This document shows, one piece after another, positions 11,059 through 22,760 of a stretch of 64,000 nt of DNA. Source of the DNA: Boesenbergia rotunda (Eukaryota; Streptophyta; Magnoliopsida; Zingiberales; Zingiberaceae); the NCBI GenBank assembly GCA_024364735.1, contig JAGFNQ010005252.1, positions 1 through 64,000 on the forward strand, written 5' to 3'. The stretch's first letter is position 1. Each line of letters opens with the position of its first letter. The position numbers and the translations under genes were made by a program. Under the pieces are notes generated by a model. That model made no database searches, was not told the origin of the DNA, and saw nothing but the letters and a program-made list of their open reading frames with translations.

Positions 11059-12136
11059 GTATAAGGATCAATAGCTACTACAATATTAAATTACAAAAAC
11101 GTAAATATTACAAGAAAATTAAATGAATTCAGTATTATACAATTACAATTTCGTAGCGGTCACACATGCTTAACGTCAACCAATGCTATAGCAAAAACAA
11201 AAAAAAAAAAAAAAAAACTGCCACGGTCAAAATCAAGCGCACTCGCAAAACATGAATCATGCAGCATATCAGTTCTATATCATGTCAACCATGGAAAAGA
11301 GGGTACAATTTTACTAGTCGGCCTAAGTGTTTGATAATTAATATTAAAAATTTATTTAATGACGTCAACATATTATAAATCCAAAAAAATAGAATTTTAA
11401 AATAGAAAACTTACTATAACTAAACTGTCTGCGGTAAATTTCTATTCAAAAGCAGTAACTTGTTTAAATCACCTCGCACAACGTCTCTTTTGTAAAACAT
11501 ATTTTAGCTTCTGAAATTGTAAATTTACTATTAATAATAATCATCAATTAACAGCAATGCAGCCCTAAATCTCCCATCGTATTCGTAGCTTCCCCATGAC
11601 CTCGGCGACGCTTGACGGTGAATGAGGGCGGCTTCCGCTGGTTCTCCGATGACGGGGGTTTCTAAGCTAAACTGGATCGGCAATCGCGGCAATGGACAGC
11701 TGCTCCGACGAGGACAGTGCGGGAGGCGGCACTATGTGATGCTCTATCGATGAAAGAGGCTTTGGGTTGGTTGGTGGAGGCGATCGGATAGATCTAGTGG
11801 ATTTGTTTGGAGAGGCAGATTCGACAATGTAGTGGATATAGTAGTGATCAAGCGGGGAAGGGTCCTATGGTTGTGGAGGTGCTGGATGAGAAGATTGTGC
11901 TACGAGTTTGTTGGAGTGGGTGATCTTTGGCGATGATTCATGCTTGGAATCTAAATGTTTTGCGTTTGATCTGGGCGATTCTGTGATCTTACCGCTATAA
12001 CCCTAGTTCTTCATCTGGTGGTGTCCGAGGAGGCAGGAAACGGCCGAGGGCGAGCCGCCGAGGGAGAGTTGGAAGTGTTGAAGGAAACAGGGGAGAGCCG
12101 ATCGAAGGTGGGAAAAAAAGGGGAAGCGCGCTCCTG
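11059..12136. other. Intergenic and upstream region of the TCP gene; no gene seen
   Basis: AT-rich to about 11560, including a long A run at about 11200-11216 after GCAAAAAC. From 11560 the composition becomes mixed and then GC/CT-rich towards the TCP start. No credible open frame is seen. Confidence 0.5.
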
Positions 12137-12144
12137 GTGGTCCC
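12137..12144 (+). promoter_or_regulatory. Possible TCP-binding site upstream of the TCP gene
   Basis: GTGGTCCC fits the class II TCP consensus GTGGNCCC and overlaps the near-palindrome GGTGGTCCCCACC. It lies about 200 bases before the TCP ATG, just before a long CT-rich tract (12160-12310) typical of plant 5' leaders. Auto- or cross-regulation by TCP proteins is an inference. Confidence 0.35.
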
Positions 12145-12347
12145 CACCTCCCCATGTGCATCTCCTCTTCCTCTCTGTCTCCACCCTTTCCTTCCTCTCC
12201 CTCTTCCTTCTCCTCGTCGTCCTCCTCCTCAATCATTGCTCTCCTCTCATCCTACTCCTCCCTTCCTTTCTCCTTCTTCCTTCCTTCCCCCTTTTTTTTC
12301 TTCCTTGAAACAAGACAGACACAAAAATAGTATTCTTTTTCCAGGCC

Positions 12348-13115
12348 ATGAGCAACTCTGATGGCGGCGGCGGCGGCGGCGACGCCGCCCTCGAAGGCCA
12401 GCAGAAGGCGCCGCTGGCGTCGGTCGCCGGGAACGGCGTTTTGGCGGTCAAGAAACCACCCACCAAGGACCGCCACAGCAAGGTCGACGGCCGTGGCCGA
12501 CGCATCCGCATGCCCATCATCTGCGCCGCCCGCGTCTTCCAGCTCACCCGCGAGCTCGGCCACAAGTCCGACGGCCAGACCATCGAGTGGCTCCTCCGCC
12601 AGGCCGAGCCCGCCATCATCGCCGCCACCGGCACCGGCACCACCCCCGCTACCTTCTCCACCGCCTCCTCGTCTCTCCTCCGCGCTATCAGCTCCTCTTC
12701 CCCCGCCCCTCTCGCGCTCCCTTCTTCTGCCGCCGGCGCCCACCTCCTCTCCCACTCCTTCTCCCCTTCCCCCTTCATCCTCGGCAAGCGGCTACGCGCC
12801 GACAATGACTCCGGAGGCAAAGAGGAAACCGTCGCCGACGCCAACGGCGGCGTAGGAGTTGGACCAGCCGCCGGCTTCTGGGCGGTACCGGCCCGGCAGG
12901 ACTACGGGCAGTACTGGAGCTTCGCGACGCCGGATATGATCCCGGTGACGCTCACTGGAAGGTTCGCCGGGCAGCCGATGGGGGAGGCTTCCGCCGCCCG
13001 CGTCGGCAACTACCTTCCTCTTGCTGGACACCTCAATCTGCTTGCCTCGTTGTCAGGGGCTCCCGGTGCGTCTCCAACGGGAGCGGCGGCGGGAACTGAC
13101 GACGATGCTCATTAG
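12348..13115 (+). CDS. Class I (PCF-type) TCP transcription factor, TCP7/TCP21-like
   Basis: TCP proteins are plant nuclear DNA-binding factors that steer cell proliferation, leaf shape, hormone response and clock outputs. Class I members bind GTGGGNCC-like sites as dimers. The 255-residue intronless frame has the whole TCP domain at about residues 39-95: basic part KDRHSKVDGRGRRIRMP, helix I (CAARVFQLTREL), loop GHKSDGQ, helix II (IEWLLRQAEP). The short basic part is the class I form. The Cys in PIICAARVF is the conserved class I cysteine linked to redox sensitivity. Downstream, FWAVPARQDYGQYWSFA and MGEASAARVGNYLPLAGHLNLLASLSG match the tail of the TCP7/TCP21 group. A glycine run near residue 6 comes from a GGC microsatellite. 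The start at 12348 is the first in-frame ATG. Length is typical and the gene looks intact. Confidence 0.95.
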   Translation: MSNSDGGGGGGDAALEGQQKAPLASVAGNGVLAVKKPPTKDRHSKVDGRGRRIRMPIICAARVFQLTRELGHKSDGQTIEWLLRQAEPAIIAATGTGTTPATFSTASSSLLRAISSSSPAPLALPSSAAGAHLLSHSFSPSPFILGKRLRADNDSGGKEETVADANGGVGVGPAAGFWAVPARQDYGQYWSFATPDMIPVTLTGRFAGQPMGEASAARVGNYLPLAGHLNLLASLSGAPGASPTGAAAGTDDDAH

Positions 13116-16034
13116 CTGTTTGAGGTTAGGTTACGATTCTAGCTGTTCTCTGTCCGAGTCAGAAATCCTCAGCTTCTGTATGGAATTGGAGTCACTGCCT
13201 TGTCTTTCTTTACCCCTCGTTCTGTGTCTCAATAATTAGGGTCTCTGTGGATTTTCCTTTACAAAATTCTTCATTGGTTCGCATTCTGGGTGCTCAGATA
13301 AAACCATGGAAATTAGTTGCATTCTTCATCCCACATATGCCGGAATTGGAGGAAAAAGTCTCTGATCATCCTCTGAAAAGCATAAAGTGTCTCAGTTCGT
13401 CTCATTTCTTCCCATAAGAATTTCATTTACATGCTTCATTCTGTATGAAGATTTCAGGGAGAATGATCAAGAGCCATCAACAAAACATGACTTGGGCATC
13501 GATTGGAAACGTTAGAGATTGAGGAAAATCTCTATTTACTTTTTGTAAGTCCTCTACTGTCAAAGCTCCATTCTGTATTTGCCACCGTATTTTCTTAATT
13601 TGACAATAATGATGGTTTATGTCTGTATTTATGGATGATTTAATTTGTCTGACATCTAACAATTCTTGCTTCTAGCCGCTGAAGTTGCTTTCTAGGATTT
13701 CTAATGTGTGGACCTCGAACACTGCTCACCTTTTTATTTCAGCAGTTTGTCAGGATCAATTGTGACAAGAATTATGGGTTACTCACATCACAATGTAGAA
13801 AATCTTTAACATTGGTTATTCCTGGTATATCATGCCAATCATGAAGTATTTAGAATATGCATGCAACTCTATATGTAAGCTGCAATTTATCAGCAAAACA
13901 AAATTATTCAGATCGATATTCAAGTAGCAGTAGTACCCATCATAGAGCAATTTAAATGAAGAGTCTATGATTGTTTCACTGTCCTGTTCTTTTCAGTTTG
14001 CTTGTTGTGAAGTGCACGGCATGATTTGGGTGTCCTCAAAAGGTTTGATTTACCAGGCGTTGTGCTGATTAACCATACCTTTAAATGAATCATGAAGCGT
14101 GCTATAATAAGATTTGAGCTTCTCAAAGTTTGAATGGTTTACTCGTGCTCTCCTATATATCTACTATTTCTCTGGCCTTGCTGTCAGAGTTTGTTCTTTC
14201 CTCAATAGTTTCTTGCAACTGTAGATAAATTATTGTCTGCCAAATGAATGCGACGTGAATGATCATCCATGTGAGACGATCCTACTTGGAGTATTCAATG
14301 ACTGTTTGTATTTGAATGAATGTTGAGCATTAATCGGTGTGCTCAACCAACCGATTTCCAAATTCAATCATAATATTTATACTAGTTCAGTTTGATTTGG
14401 GAAATATACATTGATATATGGCTTATTCTTTCTCTAAAAGTTCCCACATATACTTTGTCTGTTACTGAAACTAATAAGCTATTATTCTCCATTGCCATGC
14501 ATGTGAATTTGACAATGAGGAAGAAATGGAATTTGACATCTTCAACGTTATGCACCCACAAAAAACGAGCTGCTCTCAATTAGTTGACTATTTGTTTCAC
14601 TACCACAACTGAGGATGCTGTGCAATTTTCTTTTTATTCTGTGGAGGTTAACTTAATGAGCTATTCTTTAGTATTGCCATTCATGCATTAGTGATGCTTA
14701 TGGTGCATTATTGAAATCAATAGGAGACCGACTACAATTCAGATTGATCTTCGAAAAGCATTTGACATTAAAAAGGATTGATATCAACGTAAGGGCGCTT
14801 GGTCGAGGAGACATAATCGAATCATTCCTGGTTTCTATTGTTGCTTTCTTTAATAAAATATAGGTCCAGTGGCCAAGCTACCCCACCAAATCATCCTGAT
14901 GTAATGATCTGGATTCTAACAGTTGATTGCCCTTGGCGTGTTCCCTTTTCCTTCCACTCTAATTATTATAAACTATCACTAATATTTTTTTGGTTAAATT
15001 TGTTCATTAATTAATGGCACCATTAACATTAATAACTATAAAACAGCGTGTGCATAAGCGCTTCTTGATTGATCTTGATGATCGATAAATAAATTTTTAT
15101 TGGATCAGATTGATCGCTGATCGCTTTTACGATTAGTCAACTCAAAAAGTATTGGATTAGTTAGATTATCATTAAAAATATATAAGACATACAAATAATT
15201 TGTAGTATTTATTATATCAAGAAAGAAAAAAATTATTTAAACTAAAGATTTTTGGGAAAAAAAATCAAGACATTTTAAATTAAGAAAAACATTACATAAA
15301 TGTCTTTTTTTTAAAAAAAAATGGGTGTCTTTTTTATATGATTTTATTTTGAAAATATCTTTGGATCCAAAGAGCTATTTGATAGCTACTTATAATATAT
15401 TTAAAATGTGTTTAAAATTTAGAGTTTGCGTCGTATTTAAAGAATTACATAATACTATTACAATGGTTTTAAAGGAATTTTTCACCAAATTAATAAATAC
15501 TATTTTGATATAATAGTATTTAGAAATTCTAAATCTTAAACTCTAAACATGTTGTGTACACAATATAAATTTTAAATCTTAAATTCACCTTAAACATTGA
15601 AGAAACCATATGGATAAATGCTTCTATAATTGTTTTAAAGTAGTTTTGATGAAATTTAAATAATTTTGATTAAATTGATAAATATATTTTGATATAATAA
15701 TATTTAGAGATTCTATCTTAAATTATAAATCTTAAATTCATATTAAATACGTTATAACAATTACTTGATAACTTCAATATAATGTAAAACTTACCATATA
15801 ATTTCTACGATAGCATTGAGTAAAGATATTTTCAGAAAAAAATTACGGTAGAGACATTTGATTATTTTTTTTAAAATAAGGATATCGTCGTGATTATTTG
15901 TAAAATTTGGGATGCTTTTTGATTTTTGTCCCAGATTTTTTATTTGGATTATGCTAGCCCGGCAGGCCATCTTGTGGACCGAGAAGGCCTGAAGGCCCGT
16001 TTACACTTGCAGCTGTAGTGGACGCAAAGGCAAC
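13116..16034. other. Intergenic region between TCP and PPR genes; no gene seen
   Basis: The first few hundred bases are probably the TCP 3' UTR. The remainder is unique, moderately AT-rich sequence, becoming strongly AT-rich from 15000 to 15900. A degenerate pair of about 100 bases (TTTTGATATAATA and TTTAGAGATTC-like words at 15490-15590 and 15670-15760) suggests an old local duplication. I found no RNA gene or credible ORF. Confidence 0.5.
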
Positions 16035-18125
16035 ATGAATTATTCCCTTTTCCTAAAAAATCGCATGCCTCTGCGACTCCGACAAGTCGAACGACCACCC
16101 GCCGGCGTCGGCGCATCCCTCTCCCGCTACTCCACCGCCGCAGCCTACGCCGACGCCTCCTGTGGCCAATTCTTCCACACGCAACTCCCCCGTCCATCCT
16201 CCGTTCTCCAATGGAATACCCTCATCCGAGGCAGCGACAGCCCTCTCAGTGCCTTCCGCGTCTTCCGTTCCATGCTCCGACAAGGCTTTCCTCCCAACAA
16301 CTTCACCTTCCCTTCCTTCTCAAGGCGTGCTCCGCGCGCGCGTTCGAGCCTCACGGTTGCGCGGCGCATGCCCACATCGTCAAGGCTGGTCTCCACTTGG
16401 ATCCCTACGTGCGATGCGGCTTGATGCACTTGTACTCCCAGAGGAACGACCTCGCCGCCACTCGCCGAGTGTTCGGAGAGCGCCTCGACGAGGACACTGG
16501 CTGTTGCAACGCTTTGATTCATGGGTACGTCGAGGCCGGAGAGTTGGGCCTCGCGCGGGGCGTCTTCGATGCGATGGAGCGCAGGGATGCCGTCTCCTGG
16601 AACACGATGATCCATGGCTACGCCGTCGCAGGAGACTCGAGCGAGGCTCGGAACCTGTTCGCTCGGATGCCCCAAGCAAATGTCGTTTCTTGGAACTCCA
16701 TGCTAGCCGTCCACGCCAGACAAGGCGACGTCGAGGGTGCTCGGAAGGTGTTCGCTGAAATGCCGAAGCGCGATGTATTCTCCTGGAACACAATGTTAGC
16801 GTGTCTTGCCCGGAGCAAGTGTGCAGAAGAAGCTCTGGCACTCTTCGAGGAGATGAAACTAGCCAACGAGAAGCCAAATGATGCAACGATGGTAAGCTTG
16901 TTATCAGCTTGCTCTCATCTAGGTGCCCTTGATCGAGGGAAGCAACTCCATCAGAGTATGGACGAGAAGAACATAAAAATCAATACTATCCTAGCCACTG
17001 CGTTGATAGACATGTATGCAAAGTGCGGGAGCATAACACTTGCAATTGAAATCTTTCGAGACATCCAGCACAAAGATCTGCTCGCATGGAATACAATTAT
17101 TGGTGGAATGGCAATCCACGGACACGCTCAAGGGGCACTTCAGCTTTTTAATGAAATGACTAACAGTGGCATTGGCCCAGATGATATAACTTTTGTGATG
17201 CTCCTCACTGCCTGCAGTCATGCAGGGATGGTGACGGAGGGCAAGCGCATGCTCGACTGCATGAAGGATGAGTATGGAATTAATCCAAAGGTTGAGCATT
17301 ATGGATGTGTAATTGATCTCTTTGCACGCTCTGGCTTGTTAGAGGAAGCAATGGAGCTTACTAAACATATGCCAATGGAGCCTAATGCTCCTACATGGGG
17401 AGCTTTGCTGGGTGGATGCAAGATTCACAGAAACAGTGAGATTGCAGATGGTGTGGGTAAACACCTTATCGATCTTCAACCAAGGCACAGCGGCCGGTAA
17501 GTTTGGCATTATCCTGATGCTTAATCAGAGTCAATAGCAATAAAACTAGAACTATCTTTGTATAGGGGAAAAGGAACTCTCTTCAAAAGCACTCTTAGGT
17601 TTAGAATTGTCTAACAGGTACATCCTGCTCTCCAACATTTATGCTACAGTAGGTCGTTGGGATGATGTGAACAAGATCAGAAGCGATATGTTAATAAGTG
17701 GCGATGCGAAGATCCCTGGCATCAGTATGATTGAGTTGGATGGTAAAGTAAATCAGTTTGTGGCTGGTGACCAGTCTCACCCGCAGTATGAAGACATCTA
17801 CCTCAAGCTGATGGAAACGTTGGAGCGCTTGAAGGTTGAGGCTGGGTATTTACCTGAGACATGGGGAGTGTTGCTCGACGTTGAGGAAGAAGAAAAAGAA
17901 CAATCTTTATACGTTCATAGCGAGAAGTTAGCTATTGCCTTGGGGCTCTTGCACACGGACACCGGGGCTACCATTAGAATTTTCAAGAACCTGAGAGTGT
18001 GTAATGATTGTCACAGTTTTACAAAGTTGATCTCAATTATTTACAAAAGGCAGATTATCATGAGAGACAGAAATAGGTTTCATCTATTTAAAGATGGAGC
18101 ATGTTCTTGCACGGACTTTTGGTAG
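16035..18125 (+). CDS. PPR protein, PLS class with E/E+/DYW domain; one-base frameshift near the 5' end
   Basis: PLS-class PPR proteins bind organelle RNA. Those ending in a DYW domain carry the cytidine deaminase for C-to-U editing in mitochondria or plastids. A run of PPR motifs (VSWNTMIHGYAVAG, VSWNSMLAVHARQGD, LLAWNTIIGGMAIHG) is followed by E motifs (YILLSNIYATVGRWDDV) and a DYW domain with the zinc/catalytic HSE (about 17916), CNDCH and C-terminal CSCTDFW. A 121-base intron at 17497-17617 (GTAAGT to AACAG) splits an Arg codon. The N-terminus starting at 16035 is in a different frame. One base is missing at 16312/16313, between NNFTFP and FLLKACSA, so as written the protein is broken there. 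The end is DFW, not DYW. It is either a recent null allele or an assembly error. GC content falls steeply from 5' to 3'. Convergent with the nitrilase gene. Confidence 0.88.
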
Positions 18126-18411
18126 AAGGACCATATAAAATGATTAGTTTTACACGGAGGACATTGTCATAGAACTTTCTTATATTTTTGCCCCCAACAT
18201 AAACAATGTTTTAGAATGTACTAGCTTCACGTACTCCAGGCCAGGTGTCACATAATAAGATTCTTTATTTGTAAGATTTCACAGTATGAAATACATTATT
18301 GCCATATCATCCAAAGTAAACAACAGGAATATAAATAAAGAGACTTTAGGTCGACAACATTTCCATCGAATAGAGCCATTCGACCTATACCATCTATATA
18401 CTGTTGGCCTA
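18126..18411. other. Shared 3' region of two convergent genes
   Basis: 286 bases separate the stop of the PPR gene and the stop of the nitrilase gene. They must hold both 3' UTRs, so the transcripts probably abut or overlap. Nothing else is seen. Confidence 0.6.
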
Positions 18412-21400
18412 TCATTTTGGTGGGCTCTCAGCCTTTGCAGTAGACGTGAATGAGACAGGGTTCTGCGGATGATCTTTCACGGTTAAGCTCAGCACCTCAG
18501 GCCTCGAATAGTGTCCAACCACATCAAAATCAAACTTGGCTCGAACAATTTCTCCAAGATCTGCATACCATGTGCTTAAGCATTTATCTTGGTTCTTATT
18601 GTTATATGACTTTACATGAGTACAAAATCATGTGATATTCATACCTAGATCTGCAGAGATAAGGGCTTCTCCTTCATAATTGGGACCAGCCAAGACTTGT
18701 CCTGATGGAGAGATAATGACACTTCCTCCAGCACTGACGACGGTATCTGGAGACGGCTCCTCATCAGCAGCTATGAAGACATAGTCAGGTGGGGGTGGGT
18801 AGTCTTTTCTTCGACAGAACTGGTTTGCAGACAGCACAAAACAACCACCCTCGAGAGCTATGTGAGTCATGGAAGCCTGCCAAACCTCCCTGGCATCAGC
18901 TGTAGGAGCACAGTATATCTCGATACCTACATAATAATGTTTTTCAACATCACTTCCATCAGTCTCTTAGGAATCTGATTATATTTAAAGGTCAGACTTA
19001 AATTACAATACTCAAGATAAGCCTTAAATTTCAAATCGAAATTAAAGGTACAAAAAAGATCAGCTCCCATATATGGACAATCATTTCAACAGCGAAAACC
19101 AAATATTTTTTAAAAAAAAATTAATTAGATTTTGGCAGTTGCAGCATAGCCACTGAAGACTAAAGGAAGCTGTTGGTCCAATCACACACATGAATGAAAT
19201 GCAACAATCAATTACAGTTTCTAAAGCCGGAGAGTCATTTTAAGATGGACATTACCTTTACCATACATGGCCGTCCTCAGTAGTGGCATCCTATTCTCCC
19301 AGCATATGACTGCTCCTATTTTACCTATAGGAGTTTCATAAACTGGAATAGTTGATCCATCTCCAAAGCCCCATATTGCACGCTCTAATCCTGTAGGCAT
19401 GAGTTTGCGATGCTTTCCCAGGTATTGACCCTTGGAATCAAAGAAGAGCACTGAACAGTAAAGTGTATATCCAGATCTCTCAATAGCACCCATGACCAAG
19501 TAGATTTTATACTTCCCAGCCAATGCTGCCAATCGATCAACCTCAGGACCTGCATATTTGATACTCTCAAACGTCAGATGAATATATGGCTAGATATGTG
19601 GAATCTCTTTGGATTCTGTAAAAACAGTGCCTATGAAATAATAACATGTGATTTTCTAATCTATGATTATGCTGAATTAGAGCTTTCAAATTTCTATTTA
19701 TCATGCTATAACACTAGATGGATCGGGGATTTGGAATCACTATATCTGTAATGAAAACATAGCAAGAATCAAGTGCATTCAAACTTAAGTTTAGCAATGA
19801 ATCTACATTCTTGATTCTTCCTGCATCTAAAAAAATTGCAGCAAGTGTGAAGAATTACGAGGCAAGTGTAATCTTCACTTCAGAAACTAAATTGGTGACA
19901 GGTAGATGTAGAAACTAAAGTAGAATGATATTATAGGAATTTGTATGTCAAGAACCATACACATACACATTTTGCAGCCTCTAAAAACTATAAAGAACAT
20001 AACATTTTTGAAGCAGTACGTCACTTCTTGGAAAGGCGCCATAATTCCTGAAGCATAGATGTAATATAGACATATACTAAGCAGCATCTTCAATTAAGTT
20101 CCATAGTGTAGGGAGTAGTTTTCACATGACATTCTTCCAACAGTGTTATGGGGATCATAACCAACTCAGAGAAACAATATCTAATAAATTTCTAAAGAAA
20201 ACAAGTCATATAGTGGATATTTTTAAAACTACTTAGAATGGATTCTTTGAATTCCAATAAAATTAATTAAAGTTGAACTACAACATGGGTAAATTGTCCC
20301 TGCCAATTAATGATACAAGTGTTAAATTATGGTGATAACCATTTAAGAGTGGAGGTCAACAGACTCCATCTTTAAGTACAAGTTTCCTCTGGCGTTCTTC
20401 CTAGCATGCATCAATCACCTTAAGAATGTCCAGCCATAACAGTGTCTGCGCAAACACGAGATCTAAGGCTATAACTATGACATTTCATCAATTTCATTTA
20501 CTTGAAAAAAAAAAGAAACATGTTTTCTATTTAGTATGCCAACAAGTAATTATTCGGTTTATTGAACTATTTTTTGGATGAAATATTTGTTTGCATATTC
20601 ATATTCAATAATAGCATGTGTATTATCTAGAAGCATACAGGCAATGGTTACAATAAAAAATTCCCAGAGAAAATATGAACTATTGCAATGATGACTTAGA
20701 TTTGTTCAAAAAAAAAAAAAGGTTTTCACAGTATTCAAGTGGTATGAAACAGTACCAGGCACATCAATTGCAGAAGCATGATATCTTCGAAATTCCTCCT
20801 TTCCCTTAGCTGTACGGTTGCCTAGTGTGATACCAAAGGTAGAACCACGAGGATAACCACCAATAAATGCTTCAGGAAAGACAACTAGTTGTGCTCCATA
20901 TGAGGCAGCTTCAGCAATCAATCTCTCCGCTTTATCTGCAATAGATGATTTCAGTGGTCGCATGAGGCCATATTGAAAACAACAACATCAAATGCTTCCA
21001 CAGAGTTCAGTGTAAATTAATAGACTCATCTGGTTCAAGTTGAGAGAAACAGAACAAGTTATTCCAATACACCAATAGAAAATAGAAAAGAGAACATATA
21101 AATAAGAGTAAACAACCAAGTTAGACCATAGATCTTGATAACATCTTTGCAAATCAATCTTAGAGAACCACTGTGCATCCATCACTATGATCCCTACAGT
21201 ATAACCCTTCAAAGAGAATTTTAAACATGAATAATTCAGGTACCAAGAAGTTACTACCTTTCAAACTGCCCAGAACCACTACAAATCTTAATCACACTAC
21301 TGGCATATTGGAGAAACTTGAATAGCTTGATTGCAACATCAACAGTTATACATACTTTTGACCAATAGATAAGATTCAATGGAAAAGTTAGATCTATCTA

Positions 21401-22422
21401 CTTCTTCAACAGTTCTTAAAGTATCAAAATTACATTTTTTTTCTGTTTTGCATAAGTCCAACTTTATCTAGATCCTTTGGTTTCGGAATTTCTTCAACAA
21501 AATTCAAATTTAGACAAGGGGCACGTGATGATGGCAATAATAACCCAATAGCTCTCACTCTGCATTTTAATTGCCTAGATGTTATTCCATAAAGAATATC
21601 TTCACAAATATTCACTCATTGTTTAATAATACCTTACTAGGAATTCTTAAAAGAAAATTCATGCCATTTTTTATCATTCTAATAGTTTCTTTATAATCGC
21701 TAAAGCTACATTTTGCATTACCAGCCTTAGTTCAGTTCAGATGACATAGAATACTTCAGGTTATTACCAACCTTGTCCAGTTCAGATGACATAAAATGCT
21801 TTAGCTTCTAAACCAGATGAAGTAATACTATTCTCATATAATATACAAAGCCAAACGTCAAAAATGAAGCTGGATACTTCAACATTGAATCTCCATAAGT
21901 AGGAAGGTGAGATCAAAAGCCCTATTTTTCTCAAACCGACTCAGCATTTCTGGCCTACAAATGCAGAGTTCTGAGTAATTTGTTGCCAAACTGATGGTAC
22001 ACAACGACGAAGAAACCTAGATCCAAAATCGATAAAACAGCATTGCAATGCACCTATATAAAGGCGATGCAAGAAATTCCACCTAAATGACCATGAGATT
22101 CTATTATTCCATCACATTGAAGTTCAAGCTTCACTGTTAGAAAAAGTTCAAAATTCATTTAGCAGAAAGATGACACCGGAGGTGCTCCTCCACAAACAGT
22201 AGAAACCCTCTTTACTTCATCATCAAAACCAAAAGGAAATGGAAAAAAAAAATAGGGATTGATCGCACGAATAAACGAACCGAGGGTAGCGGGGGTGTCG
22301 TAGAAGATGGGGGAGGCCTGCACGACGGTGGCGCGGACGACCGTGGAGGAGAGATCGGAAGCGCCCATCTCGACCTCGGCGATCAGAGGGGGTCCTGCGG
22401 CGGACGGAGGGACGAGATCCAT
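18412..22422 (-). CDS. NIT4: Nitrilase, NIT4 type (beta-cyanoalanine hydratase/nitrilase), five exons
   Basis: NIT4 enzymes turn beta-cyanoalanine, formed when cyanide from ethylene synthesis is trapped on cysteine, into asparagine or aspartate plus ammonia. Exons on the minus strand: 22422-22281, 20935-20756, 19549-19256, 18926-18645, 18560-18412. Every junction is GT-AG and the phases join to a 348-residue protein, close to the usual length of about 350. The catalytic Glu is in FPEAF (exon 2), Lys in GKHRKLMPT and Cys in ICWENRMPL (both exon 3). Other family blocks are IEIYCAPTAD, SANQFCRRKDYP and a C-terminal AKFDFDVVGHYSRPEV, which is typical of NIT4. Intron 1 is about 1.35 kb and intron 2 about 1.2 kb. 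The first ATG is used. The gene appears intact. Confidence 0.94.
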
Positions 22423-22490
22423 CTTTAGAGAAAATTAGCGGCGAAGCAGCAGAGGAGGAGGCTATCTGCTTCGCAGCTTTGAGTGGTTAT

Positions 22491-22581
22491 CTATATAGAA
22501 CTAGAGACTTCAAGTGACGTCATACTTGTCATTTATATTCTTGAGCCGCCTGCGACTATAATGACGTCACACATGACGTTA
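22491..22581 (-). promoter_or_regulatory. Nitrilase promoter: TATA box and three TGACGT sites
   Basis: On the gene's strand a CTATATAG box lies at 22498-22491, about 70 bases before the ATG. Just upstream are two perfect palindromes TGACGTCA (22515-22522 and 22562-22569) and a further TGACGTT (22574-22580). TGACG is the core bound by TGA-type bZIP factors, and clustered copies form as-1-like elements responsive to salicylate, auxin or xenobiotic stress. That is the known meaning of the motif; its function here is an inference. Confidence 0.6.
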
Positions 22582-22760
22582 CCGAGTCAAAGAAACATCA
22601 AAAGCAAACTTTTTACTGAACCGTCGGCCAGATAATTTATTATTACTATTACTATTATTATTATTATTAAAATAATATTCAATCAATCTCAGTTTTTTTA
22701 TTTCTAAAATATATTTTTAGTAGGGTTATAAAAGTTATATATATGGCACATTATTTCAAA

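Noticed and set aside
12233..12844. Minus-strand frame of 203 codons across the TCP gene
   Set aside because: It arises from GC-rich codons on the coding strand. The TCP domain on the plus strand is decisive.
22620..22670. ATT microsatellite as a regulatory element
   Set aside because: A simple-sequence run of TATTATTACTATT type, common between plant genes. There is nothing to suggest function.
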